Shown piece after piece: positions 1 to 8,990 of a stretch of 64,000 nt of DNA. Each line of letters begins with the position of its first letter. Position 1 is the stretch's first letter. Source of the DNA: Herbinix luporum (GTDB lineage: Bacteria; Bacillota; Clostridia; Lachnospirales; Lachnospiraceae). The notes below the pieces were generated by a model. It was not told the DNA's origin and did not search any database. It saw nothing but the letters and a program-made list of their open reading frames with translations. Where the stretch lies: the NCBI RefSeq assembly GCF_900070325.1, contig NZ_LN879430.1, positions 2,039,379 to 2,103,378 on the forward strand, written 5' to 3'. The translations under genes and the position numbers were made by a program.

Positions 1-295
1 ACCGTATGTTATTACCAGTGACGATTTAAAAGCCAAAAATCAAGCAGAGGCAAAATCTGAGCAAAAAACCCAGACAGATAAAAATACAGCAAAGTCCTCT
101 AATACTAAGAATGAAAGCTCTACGGCAAAAGATTCGAACAATTCAAAAAATATAACTGTCCATATTACAAAAACCGGTAGCAAGTATCACCGGTCAGGCT
201 GTAGGCATCTTAAGAGTGATATAGCAGTTACTTTAGAAGAAGCCCTTAACAAAGGATTAACTCCCTGTAAAACATGTAAACCACCGACAAACTAA
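1..295 (+). CDS. C-terminal end of a secreted or MBL-fold (ComEC-like) protein with a Cys/His metal-binding tail (5' end outside window)
   Basis: The reading frame is open from base 2 to the TAA at 293-295, giving about 97 residues. A Ser/Lys/Asn-rich linker (residues about 12-55) is followed by a compact module with the pattern YHRSGCRHL ... TPCKTCKPP. This is the small Ada-like Cys/His tail found at the end of many clostridial nucleases and ComEC/Rec2-type metallo-beta-lactamase-fold hydrolases. The next gene is a DUF3006 protein, which commonly sits directly behind ComEC-like MBL hydrolases, so that is the favoured identity, by inference. A thermonuclease is the main alternative. The catalytic part lies outside the window and cannot be judged. 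Confidence 0.6.
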   Translation, partial: PYVITSDDLKAKNQAEAKSEQKTQTDKNTAKSSNTKNESSTAKDSNNSKNITVHITKTGSKYHRSGCRHLKSDIAVTLEEALNKGLTPCKTCKPPTN

Positions 296-379
296 GGGTA
301 TGAATTCTGTAAAAAAATTCACATGTACATACAGGCTAACTTATATATATATAAATAATTATAGAATGGGGGGCTATAT

Positions 380-598
380 ATGAAAAAATATATTGTTGAT
401 AGGTTTGAAGGGGAATATGCTGTATGCGAAAAAGAAGATTTAACCTTGGTCAATATCTTAAGATCTAAGCTGCCTGCAGAAACTAAAGAAGGAGATTGCC
501 TTGTAGAAAAAGATGATGGAAGCTTTTATATAGATATTGAAGCTACCATGGACAGAAAACAACAAATTAGAAGAAAACTTGACAGTTTATTCGAATAA
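380..598 (+). CDS. DUF3006 family protein
   Basis: A 72-residue protein beginning MKKYIVDRFEGEYAVCE, the typical start of DUF3006 (a small beta-rich domain opening with a (V/I)DRFEG motif). A GGGGGG ribosome site lies about 8 bases before the ATG. It has no signal peptide or membrane segment. DUF3006 genes usually follow MBL-fold ComEC-like hydrolases, which fits the partial gene 84 bases upstream; the two are probably cotranscribed. The biochemical role is unknown. The charged C-terminus (DRKQQIRRKLDSLF) is probably helical. Confidence 0.75.
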   Translation: MKKYIVDRFEGEYAVCEKEDLTLVNILRSKLPAETKEGDCLVEKDDGSFYIDIEATMDRKQQIRRKLDSLFE

Positions 599-686
599 TT
601 TATTAATAATATTGTAATATTTGACATTTATTTGTTCTTTATGTAGAATTATCTGAAAGTAAAGTAAAAAAGCGGGAGGTTTCTAC

Positions 687-875
687 ATGAAGAAGAAAAT
701 CCTTTTATATCTTCTCCTATTTAGCCTTATGTTAATACCTTCATCCTGTGGTAAGAAAGACTGTAAGGCAGAGGGCTGTTCTGAAGAAATCTATGAGGAA
801 GGTCTTTGTAAAAAACATTATTTTGAAAAAGCAATAAAAAAAGGCATAGAAGAAATAGGAGATCTGTTTGATTAG
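687..875 (+). CDS. small Cys-rich putative lipoprotein
   Basis: A 62-residue protein with a lipoprotein signal: KKK, then about 14 hydrophobic residues ending IPSSC, with Cys21 as the likely lipidated residue. The -3 position is Pro, so the lipobox is weak. The mature part contains CKAEGCSEEIYEEGLCKKHY, a C-x4-C-x9-C-x2-H pattern that could bind a metal. A GGGAGG ribosome site lies 8 bases before the ATG. It is followed directly by a strong terminator. I do not recognise the family; small lipoproteins with similar Cys/His motifs occur in Lachnospiraceae. Confidence 0.6.
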   Translation: MKKKILLYLLLFSLMLIPSSCGKKDCKAEGCSEEIYEEGLCKKHYFEKAIKKGIEEIGDLFD

Positions 876-886
876 GGCAAAATAAA

Positions 887-937
887 GGTATGTAAGGAAA
901 ACTCACTAATAAGGGAATTTTCCTTACATACTTTTTT
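887..937 (+). terminator. intrinsic terminator
   Basis: A 14-bp perfect stem (888-901 pairs with 918-931, reading GTATGTAAGGAAAA and its complement) is followed by six T. It ends the small lipoprotein transcript and may also serve the convergent sbcDC operon. Confidence 0.9.
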
Positions 938-1025
938 AAATTTTCTTAATAAAGTTAACTAGTTAAATCTTTGTGGCTATCAATTAATAAATAAGATTGA
1001 CAACTTTATCATTGTATTTAAGCAA

Positions 1026-4000
1026 TTAAGATATTTCCCATCTGGCCCTGCTGCCCTTTTCTCCTTTTGTTACAAGCAGCTTGGTTTCTATCTGTGCCTT
1101 TAACTCAGTTACATGGGATATGATTCCTACCAATCTCTTGCCTCCGGATAAATCATTTAAAATTTTTATAGCCTGCATACGGGTGTTTTCACTTAAGGAG
1201 CCAAAGCCTTCATCAATAAACATGGTATCAATATGTATTCTTCCTGCCGTATTCTGAATAATATCTGACATTCCTAAAGCCATGGATAAAGCCGCCATAA
1301 ATGATTCACCACCGGATAGGGTCTTAACATCACGAACCTGGTCATTTACCATACTGTATACATCAAGATCAAGGCCCACTTCTCCCTGTCCCGATAAGTC
1401 TTCCATATCCCGGCATTTTAAGATAAATTGATTATTGGACATAGTGTATAATCGCTTATTTGCCTCAGCAAGTATCATATTAAAATACCTTCTTTGGATA
1501 TAAGTCTGAAAATTAATATGACGTTTGCTTAACTTGCCGTTGGCCGTATCGGACAGCCTACTGATAGTTCCATAGGTATTTTTAGTTTTCTTTCTATCGG
1601 CTATAAGCTTAGTAAGTTTATCGTATATCTCTTGATTTCTTTTTATAATCCCATATACATATTTGCCATCATCTTCTAATTCAGTTTTTACTTTAGTCAG
1701 TTGGGATTTCCTATTCTCCAAGTCTTTGGTTTCTATCCGGCTTTTACCCTGTGTCTGCATAGTATAATTCTTAAGATTGGTATCATTTTCAATTATTTCG
1801 TCTCTATATGATTGATAGCTTTGGCTTAACTCTTCAATCTTTTGGGAACTAATTAATGATTTGTGATAATCTTCAACACTTGAAAATCCTTGCTTTTCCA
1901 GCTCATTGTAAAATGCCTCCTTAAAGCTTCTGACTTCTTCAGTAAGTCTTATAAAGCTTTTTTCTTCTGCTTTAAGATTCCCCTTCTTATTGGAAGCGAC
2001 TTCTACCATGGCCTGATATTCATCTGCTATCTTAGCTTTAGCCTTATCCAACTTTTCCATCTGCTCTTTTGCTGCAGCAAGTTCATTTAGTGCATGACTT
2101 TTATTTTCATATACCAAGGCTTCCTTAAGGGAATTAGTAATAGTTTCTGTCTTAGTAAGACTGACTGCCACTTCCCCTAGGGCTTTATTTGCTTCTTCCT
2201 TTTCTTTATTATATGATTCCAAAGCAGCTTCTAAATCCTTTAGCTGAGTTTGGTAAGCTGTATACTTATCCCCTGCTGCTTTAGCCTGATTTTTTTCAGT
2301 TGTTAAAGCTTGCAACTTTTCTTCTTCCTTAGCAAGCATAGTTTGCAGTGACTCTATATTTACTTGGTCAGGATTAAATGAAGCAGCTACAATCCTCTTT
2401 CCCTCATGTTCAACTAAATTTCGTTTTACTTTATATTCTTGTTCGGCTTTTTGTAATACTTCATTTTTAGCCTGCCTAAGTTTAGCAGCTTCATCCATCT
2501 GCTTTTTTGCTTCCCTTAACTTACTTTCATCTATTAATAGGTCTGTAGCTACTGCCTTATTAGGATGAGATGTGGAGCCACATACTGGGCAGGGAGAGCC
2601 TTCCTCTAAACTTGTGGCAAGTATTCCCGCTTGTCCCTCAATGAAATTATGATATAAATTTTCATAATGTTTGCATTTTAAATCATAGTCTTCATCAGCA
2701 GCCTTATAATCCTTCTCCCCCTGATTATAATTAGCCAGTAGAGATTTCATTTGCTTTATTAGATTAATTAAAGATTTGAGAGAATTTATTTTTTCGTCTA
2801 AATTCTTTACAGTAAGTTCTAAATGTGTATACCGGTCTGCAAGGCTTTTTAGTTCTTCCTGTTCTTTAATCAAATTCTCCTTATTTTCCTTAGTCTTATT
2901 AACATTCTTATCAGCTTTGTCATACTTTTCTTCTGTTATAGCTTTAATCTCTTTAAGACTTTTTATTTCAGATGTCATTTTATCAAGCTGCTCATATTTG
3001 GGCAGGAGTTCATTAATATTACTAATCTTTGAGGCTAGTATAGGACTCTTTTTCTTATACTCCTTTTCCTTATCCTCCTTCTCCTTCTTTAACATTGCCA
3101 ATTTTGCTTCATTTTTCTCTAGCCAGGCCTTAAGATCTTCTATTCTTTTACTGCATTCTGATAATTCCCTTTGCTTATTAAGGTAAGAAGCTTCTTTTGG
3201 CTCCACCTGCAATGCTTTTTTTCCCCTATCTATCTGCTGCCAAACAAGGTCCATCTGGTCTTTTCGTAAATCCAGTTCTTCTTTCTTTTTATGGGCTAAT
3301 TCCAAAGCCTCAAATAGATTATTGATATCCTTAGCCTGCATAAGTTTCGAATTAATCTTTTCTAATTCTTCCTGATTTTTTTGGATAGAATTGTTGATTT
3401 CATTTTCTCTTTCTTTTGCTTCTGAGATTATAAGTTCTATTAGTTCCAGCTGCTTATCAGAATCGCTTTCCATAAACTGCTTCATATCCTGCCATTTTTC
3501 TGTTAATCTACTGTCTTTAATACATTGTACATTTTCCAGTTCTCTGTTTATAGCTTTTTTGTTATCTTCAAGGGTAGCAGATATGGCACTTGCCCTTCTT
3601 TTTAGTTCCTCTTCTATGAGCCAATATATTTTTGTATTAAATATTTTGCCGAATATCTCTTTTCTTTCTTTAGAAGAGGCATGAAGTAGCTTCAGAAAAT
3701 CCCCTTGGGCAATCATGGCTATCTGGGTAAATTGATTTACATCAAGGCCTATAATCTCTATAATTTTTTGATTGGTTTCTCTGATATTTCCCTTGTATAT
3801 CTGACCATCCGGCATAATAAGGCTAACCCTTGGCTGGTCAGTAGTTATAGTATACTCTCCCTCTTTATTCCTTCTCTTACTTCTACGGTTTTGTCTTGGA
3901 CTTCTATTTATTATATAAGTCTTGCCTCGATACAAAAATTTGAATTCTACATAGGTCGGCACATCATCATTTGCATATTGGCTACGCATCATGGCGCCAT

Positions 4001-4181
4001 CACGCTTTCCCCCGCTGGTCTGGTCATAAAGTGCATAGGTAATGGCATCAAATATTGTGGTTTTTCCTGCACCGGTATCTCCGGTTATAAGAAAAATACC
4101 ACTATTTATATCAGTAAAATCAATTATTTCCTCCCCTGCATAGGAGCCAAAGGCAGACATTTTAATATAAATCGGTTTCAT
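1026..4181 (-). CDS. sbcC: SbcC, ATPase/zinc-hook subunit of the SbcCD nuclease
   Basis: A 1051-residue SMC-like ATPase of the SbcCD (bacterial Rad50-Mre11) complex, which opens and cuts DNA hairpins, palindromes and protein-blocked ends. The Walker A motif GDTGAGKTT (Lys40) is followed by a long coiled coil interrupted near residue 530 by the zinc-hook CPVCGSTSHP, then the return coiled coil. C-terminally come the signature LSGGESFMA and the Walker B region MFIDEGFGSL. Length is normal for the family. The ATG lies inside the end of sbcD (20-bp overlap) with an AGGAGG site, so the two are translationally coupled. No damage is visible. Confidence 0.96.
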   Translation of the reverse strand: MKPIYIKMSAFGSYAGEEIIDFTDINSGIFLITGDTGAGKTTIFDAITYALYDQTSGGKRDGAMMRSQYANDDVPTYVEFKFLYRGKTYIINRSPRQNRRSKRRNKEGEYTITTDQPRVSLIMPDGQIYKGNIRETNQKIIEIIGLDVNQFTQIAMIAQGDFLKLLHASSKERKEIFGKIFNTKIYWLIEEELKRRASAISATLEDNKKAINRELENVQCIKDSRLTEKWQDMKQFMESDSDKQLELIELIISEAKERENEINNSIQKNQEELEKINSKLMQAKDINNLFEALELAHKKKEELDLRKDQMDLVWQQIDRGKKALQVEPKEASYLNKQRELSECSKRIEDLKAWLEKNEAKLAMLKKEKEDKEKEYKKKSPILASKISNINELLPKYEQLDKMTSEIKSLKEIKAITEEKYDKADKNVNKTKENKENLIKEQEELKSLADRYTHLELTVKNLDEKINSLKSLINLIKQMKSLLANYNQGEKDYKAADEDYDLKCKHYENLYHNFIEGQAGILATSLEEGSPCPVCGSTSHPNKAVATDLLIDESKLREAKKQMDEAAKLRQAKNEVLQKAEQEYKVKRNLVEHEGKRIVAASFNPDQVNIESLQTMLAKEEEKLQALTTEKNQAKAAGDKYTAYQTQLKDLEAALESYNKEKEEANKALGEVAVSLTKTETITNSLKEALVYENKSHALNELAAAKEQMEKLDKAKAKIADEYQAMVEVASNKKGNLKAEEKSFIRLTEEVRSFKEAFYNELEKQGFSSVEDYHKSLISSQKIEELSQSYQSYRDEIIENDTNLKNYTMQTQGKSRIETKDLENRKSQLTKVKTELEDDGKYVYGIIKRNQEIYDKLTKLIADRKKTKNTYGTISRLSDTANGKLSKRHINFQTYIQRRYFNMILAEANKRLYTMSNNQFILKCRDMEDLSGQGEVGLDLDVYSMVNDQVRDVKTLSGGESFMAALSMALGMSDIIQNTAGRIHIDTMFIDEGFGSLSENTRMQAIKILNDLSGGKRLVGIISHVTELKAQIETKLLVTKGEKGSRARWEIS

Positions 4182-5346
4182 TACCCTGCACCTCCTGTAA
4201 AATATTTATCACATCTATCATTATCTTTTCTTCTTCAGAGCTCATGGAAGTTCCCTGCATGTCCCGGTAAAATTGCTTGAAAGCCTCAAAAGGATCCAAA
4301 ACTGTGGCCTCTGTATCTGCCTCCATAAGCTGTGCTTTTGTTCTGCTGTTTTCTATCTTCACCTCAAGAATATGATCATAATGTTCTTCTAACTGATCCT
4401 TAGGCTTATAGATTTCATCTTCATCTGTAAGTGTTATACTTATATAATCATGCCTGTTCTCATCTGTGGCCCTGCTTATAATTTCATCTAATAAGCCTTT
4501 CTCACTTCTTACATCTTGATTGGAGCTAAGGGGTATTTTATCAATAATAATATCTGAATTCTTATCATTAATGGTAACCATAGTGATAGATTTAACATGA
4601 TGTTGTTCACTGACAGAATATTTAAGAGGACTACCGCTATACCTAATATGCTTCTTTCCAATACTTTGTGCTCCATGGAGATGTCCTAAGGCTACATAAT
4701 CAAACTTCTCCACTGCTTGGATATCCACACTGTCAATACCTCCAACAGATATATATACTTGCTCAGAATCGCAAGTCTTAGGGCTTTTTTCCCCGGCCAC
4801 ATAAAACTGATGGGAAATCAAAACATTTCTCTTCTTATAGTCAATATTCTCCCTTTCTATTAAGGCTTTTATGGCACTATCGTAACTGGTCACAAGTCCC
4901 TCATCAAATAGATGCCGTACATAGCCCGGCTTAGTAAAGGGTAGAAGGTAGAAGTTAACATCCCCATATTCATCTTGTAATACAAGCTTCTTAAGATATT
5001 CATCTTCCTCCCTGGGAGGATGAACTGATATATAAATATTATGCTTCTCTAAAAATGAGCTGGCGTAATTTAGCCTATCTGCCGAATCATGATTGCCGGC
5101 TATAATAAGTACAGGTATACTTGGCTTTATATCCGATAAATCATTAAGAAATTGGTCAAAGATTATGTATGCTTCTGCAGAAGGAACAGATTTATCGTAT
5201 ATATCTCCGGCTATAATTATTACATCAGGCCTATACTCCTTAGCCCTGTCCACAATTTGCTTTAATATATAAATTTGGTTGTCTTTTAAATTATAGTAAT
5301 GCAGCTGCTTACCTATATGTAAGTCTGAAATATGAAATAGTTTCAT
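4162..5346 (-). CDS. sbcD: SbcD, nuclease subunit of the SbcCD complex
   Basis: A calcineurin-like metallophosphoesterase of about 394 residues, the Mn-dependent nuclease partner of SbcC. The phosphoesterase motifs appear in order: DLHIGK near the N-terminus, GDIYD near residue 50, GNHDS near residue 90, and a later GHLHGAQ. I chose the ATG at 5346 rather than the GTG at 5355 because AAGGGG lies 8 bases before the ATG but runs directly into the GTG. It overlaps sbcC by 20 bp and reads divergently from the XRE gene. Confidence 0.95.
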   Translation of the reverse strand: MKLFHISDLHIGKQLHYYNLKDNQIYILKQIVDRAKEYRPDVIIIAGDIYDKSVPSAEAYIIFDQFLNDLSDIKPSIPVLIIAGNHDSADRLNYASSFLEKHNIYISVHPPREEDEYLKKLVLQDEYGDVNFYLLPFTKPGYVRHLFDEGLVTSYDSAIKALIERENIDYKKRNVLISHQFYVAGEKSPKTCDSEQVYISVGGIDSVDIQAVEKFDYVALGHLHGAQSIGKKHIRYSGSPLKYSVSEQHHVKSITMVTINDKNSDIIIDKIPLSSNQDVRSEKGLLDEIISRATDENRHDYISITLTDEDEIYKPKDQLEEHYDHILEVKIENSRTKAQLMEADTEATVLDPFEAFKQFYRDMQGTSMSSEEEKIMIDVINILQEVQGNETDLY

Positions 5347-5677
5347 AATACTCACCCCTTATATCTTTTTAAAATGTTTAACTCCTTGTTATCTCAATTG
5401 GATTTCCTAATATTCTATCATATCTTAATCTAATTTTAACATAGACCGGTCCCATCCCATGTCCATTAATAAATTTTTGAGTCATAATTTTATATTTTAT
5501 TTGTGGCAGTAATTTAGCATTTTTAAATAAATAAGGGACCAAATTAAGGATTCAACCTATGGTTGAGCGAAAAATAAACTATTAGTTGTAAAAAAATCAT
5601 AAATCCAACTAATAATATCTTTTATTACCTTTTGTTTCAAGCTACAATGTTACTATCAAGAAGGGAGAGTGATAATA
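5347..5677. other. divergent intergenic region with two palindromes
   Basis: No gene is seen in this AT-rich stretch. It holds a 6-3-6 palindrome TCAACC-TAT-GGTTGA at 5552-5566 and an 8-bp inverted repeat ATTAGTTG/CAACTAAT at 5581-5588 and 5606-5613. Both lie shortly upstream of the XRE regulator and could be its own operator sites; this is inference from position and symmetry only. Confidence 0.4.
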
Positions 5678-6085
5678 ATGACAAACACAATCGGAAATAG
5701 AATTTCACAATCAAGAAAAGAAAAAGGTATAACCCAGGAAGAGATGGCTGAAAGGCTTGGTGTTACCCCTCAAGCAGTTTCAAAATGGGAGAATGATATT
5801 TCTTACCCGGATATTCTGCTACTTCCTAAAATCGCTGAAATCTTGGATGTCAGTGTGGATGTACTTCTTTCCGGTGAAGCAAAAAAAGAAACCCGTATAT
5901 TACCAAAAGAGCAGCGTAAGAATATCGATGATATGATGTTTAAAATCTATGTAAATTCAGCTGAAGGGGACAAAGTACGAGTAAACCTTCCAATGGCCCT
6001 GGTAAAGGTGGGACTGGAAATGGGATTGAAAATGCCTCAGGTATCAGGCAATAAAGTCATAATTCCCCCTATAATATACTCCTAA
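5678..6085 (+). CDS. XRE-family regulator, apparently shortened at the C-terminus
   Basis: About 135 residues with an N-terminal helix-turn-helix (residues about 5-60, containing KGITQEEMAERLGVTPQAVSKWEND), then a linker and the start of a second domain (DKVRVNLPMALVKVGLEMG). The ATG at 5678 is preferred over the GTG at 5669 because AAGGGAG is well spaced only for the ATG. From memory of relatives, the second domain normally continues some 30-40 residues to an acidic end; here it breaks off after QVSGN into KVIIPPIIYS. The lost tail was not found downstream. Targets are unknown; symmetric sites upstream suggest autoregulation. Confidence 0.75.
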   Translation: MTNTIGNRISQSRKEKGITQEEMAERLGVTPQAVSKWENDISYPDILLLPKIAEILDVSVDVLLSGEAKKETRILPKEQRKNIDDMMFKIYVNSAEGDKVRVNLPMALVKVGLEMGLKMPQVSGNKVIIPPIIYS

Positions 6086-6132
6086 TATACCAATCGCATC
6101 CAAAACATTATAACAAATGGGCTAATACAAAA

Positions 6133-6149
6133 CATGTCGTATTTGGAAA
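6133..6149 (+). repeat. single copy of the CATGNCGTATTTGGAAA motif
   Basis: This 17-mer matches both arms of the long palindrome at 16295-16357 except at the one variable base. It lies 48 bases after the shortened end of the XRE gene. It may be a remnant of a small palindromic element. Confidence 0.45.
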
Positions 6150-6176
6150 TTTTTTCGTAATAAAATGACAAAATTA

Positions 6177-6207
6177 AAGGACTTACGTCAACTAAACATA
6201 AGTCCTT
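6177..6207 (-). terminator. hairpin terminator between convergent genes
   Basis: A 9-bp stem (AAGGACTTA at 6177-6185 with TAAGTCCTT at 6199-6207), flanked on the minus-strand side by TTTAATTTT. It ends the aldo/keto reductase transcript and possibly also the XRE transcript. Confidence 0.65.
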
Positions 6208-6280
6208 CTATTTCATAAACTATATTCTAGATTTTCCATCAATTATTTTTTCCGCTAAATCATATTAATATATCCATTTA

Positions 6281-7084
6281 TTACATCATATCCAAAACCC
6301 GCATATCTTCATCATCAATAACAAAGTCCACTTTCGTATTGGATATTATACGTTCCTTCTTAGTTGACTTTGGAATTACTACCATGTCCTTTTGCAAGCA
6401 ATATCTTATACAAAGTTGTGCTTCTGTTACCTTATATTTTGCTGCCATATCTACTATCTCCTTATTAGCCAATATACGACCGGTAGCTAAGGGAGAATAT
6501 GCTGTAATTAATATATCCTTCTTATTACAATAATCCACTACTTCTTCTTGCCGATCTCCTATATGAAAACGTATCTGATTTACCATAGGAACATATTTGC
6601 ACATATCAAGTATGGGCTCTATATGCTTAGGTTCAAAGTTAGATATACCTATAGCTTTTACTTTACCACTATCATAGATTTCTTCAAATGCTTTCCAACT
6701 TTCTATGTTACCTTCAGTGCAGTCTATGCCCATCTGATCCCAAGGCCAGGGAGCATGAATCAGATATAAATCTATATAATCTAAACCTAAAGCCTCTAAT
6801 GATTTTTTAAAACAATCATGGGCTATGTCATGGCCTTTCTTTTCAGCAGGAAGTTTTGTTGTAACAAAAATTTCTTCCCTGGCTATACCTGAATCTTTTA
6901 TAGCTTTTCCTACACTTTCTTCATTACCATATGCCATGGCTGTGTCTATATGCCTATAGCCTGCCTCCAAGGCCCATTTTACGGAATTATAAGCTTCCTC
7001 ACCATTAGGAATCTGCCATGTTCCAAGGCCTAGCTTAGGTATTTTTACCCCATTTTTTATTATAAAGTCCTCTTGTAAAATCAT
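6281..7084 (-). CDS. aldo/keto reductase
   Basis: A 267-residue NADPH-dependent aldo/keto reductase of the short bacterial AKR5-like type, expected to reduce aldehydes or ketones in the cytosol. The N-terminal motif KIPKLGLGTWQ and the catalytic tetrad are visible: Asp47, Tyr52 (IDTAMAYGNE), Lys77 (TTKLP) and His110 (LIHAPWP). The C-terminal cofactor region IPKSTKKERIISN is present. A GGGGGAT site precedes the ATG. It appears monocistronic. The physiological substrate cannot be read from the sequence; methylglyoxal or 2,5-diketogluconate-type substrates are known for relatives. Confidence 0.9.
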   Translation of the reverse strand: MILQEDFIIKNGVKIPKLGLGTWQIPNGEEAYNSVKWALEAGYRHIDTAMAYGNEESVGKAIKDSGIAREEIFVTTKLPAEKKGHDIAHDCFKKSLEALGLDYIDLYLIHAPWPWDQMGIDCTEGNIESWKAFEEIYDSGKVKAIGISNFEPKHIEPILDMCKYVPMVNQIRFHIGDRQEEVVDYCNKKDILITAYSPLATGRILANKEIVDMAAKYKVTEAQLCIRYCLQKDMVVIPKSTKKERIISNTKVDFVIDDEDMRVLDMM

Positions 7085-7140
7085 ATAATTTATCCCCCAT
7101 AATTCATTGTAAAGATAAAATAAACATATACCTTACCTTT

Positions 7141-8493
7141 TTACAAACCAAGAATCATATTTGCAATCATAAAATATACTAGCAAAGATATAGCATCTAC
7201 TATAGTAGTAATAAAAGGACTTGCCATTACAGCAGGATCAAAACCAATTTTTTTCGCTAAAATCGGCAATGTAGAGCCTACCATTTTAGCAATAATTACC
7301 GTAAAAAATAATGTTATATTTACTACCAAGGCTACACTTAAGCCAACCTTATCAAACAAGGACAATTTAGCGAAGTTTACCAACGCCAATGTTAATCCGC
7401 TCAACAAAGCAACTTTAGACTCTTTCCAGAGAACTTTAATTATATCTCCAAATTCCAGTTCATTTAATGACAATCCTCTAATTATTGTTACCGATGATTG
7501 ACTTCCAGAATTACCACCTGTGTCCATAAGCATAGGTATATAGGCTGTTAGAATCACGTATGTCTTTAGGGCGTCTTCAAAACGGGTTATAATTAAACCG
7601 GTAAATGTAGCTGAGATCATAAGTAAAAGAAGCCAAGGCATACGACTCTTCCATATTTCAAATGTGGTCTTTTTTAGATATGGAGTATCGGAAGGAGTAA
7701 TCGCAGCCATTAATTCCATATCCTCTGTTGTCTCCTTCTCTAACACATCCCAAGCATCGTCAACTGTAACTATTCCGACCAGCCTATTATCATTATCTAC
7801 TACCGGAATAACAGTCAAATCATATTTACCAAACAAATAGGCAACTTCCTCTTGATCATCAAAAGTGTTAACTGAAATAACATTTCTCTCCATTAAATCT
7901 TCAATTTTACTTTTGTCATCAGAGAGGATAATAGTCCGTAGCGTAATATATCCTATTAAATGCTTAACGTTATCGGTAACATAACAGGTATCAAAAGTTT
8001 CACTATCCAAACCTATCTGCCTAATTCTTTTTATAGCATCTGCTATAGTCATATCGGAACGCAGATTAACATACTCAGTAGTCATAATACTACCGGCAGA
8101 ATCTTGCGGATAATTTAATATCTGATTAACCATCTTACGGGCATCATCAGATGAATTTCTAAGAATACGTTTGACAACATTGGCAGGCATTTCTTCAATT
8201 AAATATACCATGTCATCAATATAAAGCTCATTAATAACTTCTTTTAACTCTACATCAGAAAAACTATCTATTAATGTTTTCTGATGATCAGAATCCATCT
8301 CAACAAATGTTTCCGCTGCCAAATCCTTCGGTAACAACCGAAAAAGAAGTGTAATATTTTTTTCTGACAAATTCTCAAAAAGAGTAGCCAAATCATAGGG
8401 ATTTATAGTTGAAATAATTTCTTTAAGTTCCTTATACTTTTTTGCTTCAAGCAATTCAAGAATGTTCTTTTCAAATTCTGTTATTTTTGCCAT
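7141..8493 (-). CDS. mgtE: MgtE magnesium channel/transporter
   Basis: A 450-residue MgtE-family Mg2+ channel of the cytoplasmic membrane. In order it has the helical N domain (about 1-130), two CBS domains that sense cytosolic Mg2+ (about 135-260), and a C-terminal block of five membrane segments starting near residue 285. The pore-region segment contains TGGNSGSQSS, the conserved MgtE signature. Length is normal. A strong GGAAGGAGG ribosome site precedes the ATG. About 180 bases of structured leader with a short reading frame and a terminator hairpin lie upstream, so expression is probably set by attenuation. Confidence 0.95.
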   Translation of the reverse strand: MAKITEFEKNILELLEAKKYKELKEIISTINPYDLATLFENLSEKNITLLFRLLPKDLAAETFVEMDSDHQKTLIDSFSDVELKEVINELYIDDMVYLIEEMPANVVKRILRNSSDDARKMVNQILNYPQDSAGSIMTTEYVNLRSDMTIADAIKRIRQIGLDSETFDTCYVTDNVKHLIGYITLRTIILSDDKSKIEDLMERNVISVNTFDDQEEVAYLFGKYDLTVIPVVDNDNRLVGIVTVDDAWDVLEKETTEDMELMAAITPSDTPYLKKTTFEIWKSRMPWLLLLMISATFTGLIITRFEDALKTYVILTAYIPMLMDTGGNSGSQSSVTIIRGLSLNELEFGDIIKVLWKESKVALLSGLTLALVNFAKLSLFDKVGLSVALVVNITLFFTVIIAKMVGSTLPILAKKIGFDPAVMASPFITTIVDAISLLVYFMIANMILGL

Positions 8494-8567
8494 AATTATT
8501 TACCTCCTTCCAAAGCATAACGCAAGCATTACAATACTTAGCGCCATACTTGGCAAGAGTAAGGCAC

Positions 8568-8636
8568 AAAAAGACCGAAGCGTCAGTGATAAACGGACGC
8601 ATCCGTAGTTACACATGTTATATAAATACTTCGGTC
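8568..8636 (-). terminator. terminator hairpin inside the mgtE leader
   Basis: On the minus strand GACCGAAG (8636-8629) can pair with CTTCGGTC (8580-8573), followed immediately by five T (8572-8568). The 48-base loop contains another small hairpin, ACGGA-TGCG-TCCGT, at 8593-8606. A competing pairing, GGACGC (8664-8659) with GCGTCC (8600-8595), is mutually exclusive with the small hairpin and could change the fold. The hairpin sits 75 bases before mgtE, so it would act as an attenuator. Confidence 0.6.
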
Positions 8637-8675
8637 AGGTATGCCATTACTACTGCCAGCGTCCATTACTATCAT
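8583..8675 (-). CDS. putative 30-residue leader peptide of mgtE
   Basis: An ATG with an AAAGGAG site 4 bases upstream opens a 30-codon frame ending in TGA at 8585-8583. The peptide reads MIVMDAGSSNGIPDRS followed by IYITCVTTDASVYH. Codons 14-16 contain the 5' arm of the terminator hairpin, and the stop codon lies 2 bases before the 3' arm. A ribosome in the frame would therefore control hairpin formation, as in translation-dependent attenuators. No M-box riboswitch core (AGGTGAGGCTCC-like) is visible. The frame is short and could be chance. Confidence 0.4.
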   Translation of the reverse strand: MIVMDAGSSNGIPDRSIYITCVTTDASVYH

Positions 8676-8901
8676 CTCGCTCCTTTCTTATAAATATAAT
8701 TAATTGCAAAAAATTTTAAAATTAATACTAAATGCTACTCTATCCTGATTCGTCAACAATATTAGTCTAACTCTTAGAAATATTACTGTCAAGTCGATAT
8801 TATCAATATTAACAGTTAGGGACTACCTTTAAATCCTTTATAAACATATGGGCTATTATACCAAATTATAAAATTTAATGGAATAGTTTGTCGTATAATA
8901 C

Positions 8902-8961
8902 AAAAAAACAGCCCTAAATTTGCAATTTGAGAATTTAATACTCAATGCAAAACTTAGGACT
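8902..8961 (-). terminator. terminator of the LCP gene
   Basis: Imperfect stem of about 20 bp (8910-8932 with 8941-8961) followed on the minus strand by seven T (8908-8902). It lies 30 bases after the LCP stop codon. Confidence 0.8.
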
Positions 8962-8990
8962 ATTTCATTTTTTAAATAATAAAGATTATC

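Noticed and set aside
8494..8700. M-box (Mg2+) riboswitch upstream of mgtE
   Set aside because: The conserved AGGTGAGGCTCC core and following helices are not present; the region instead has a short frame and terminator.
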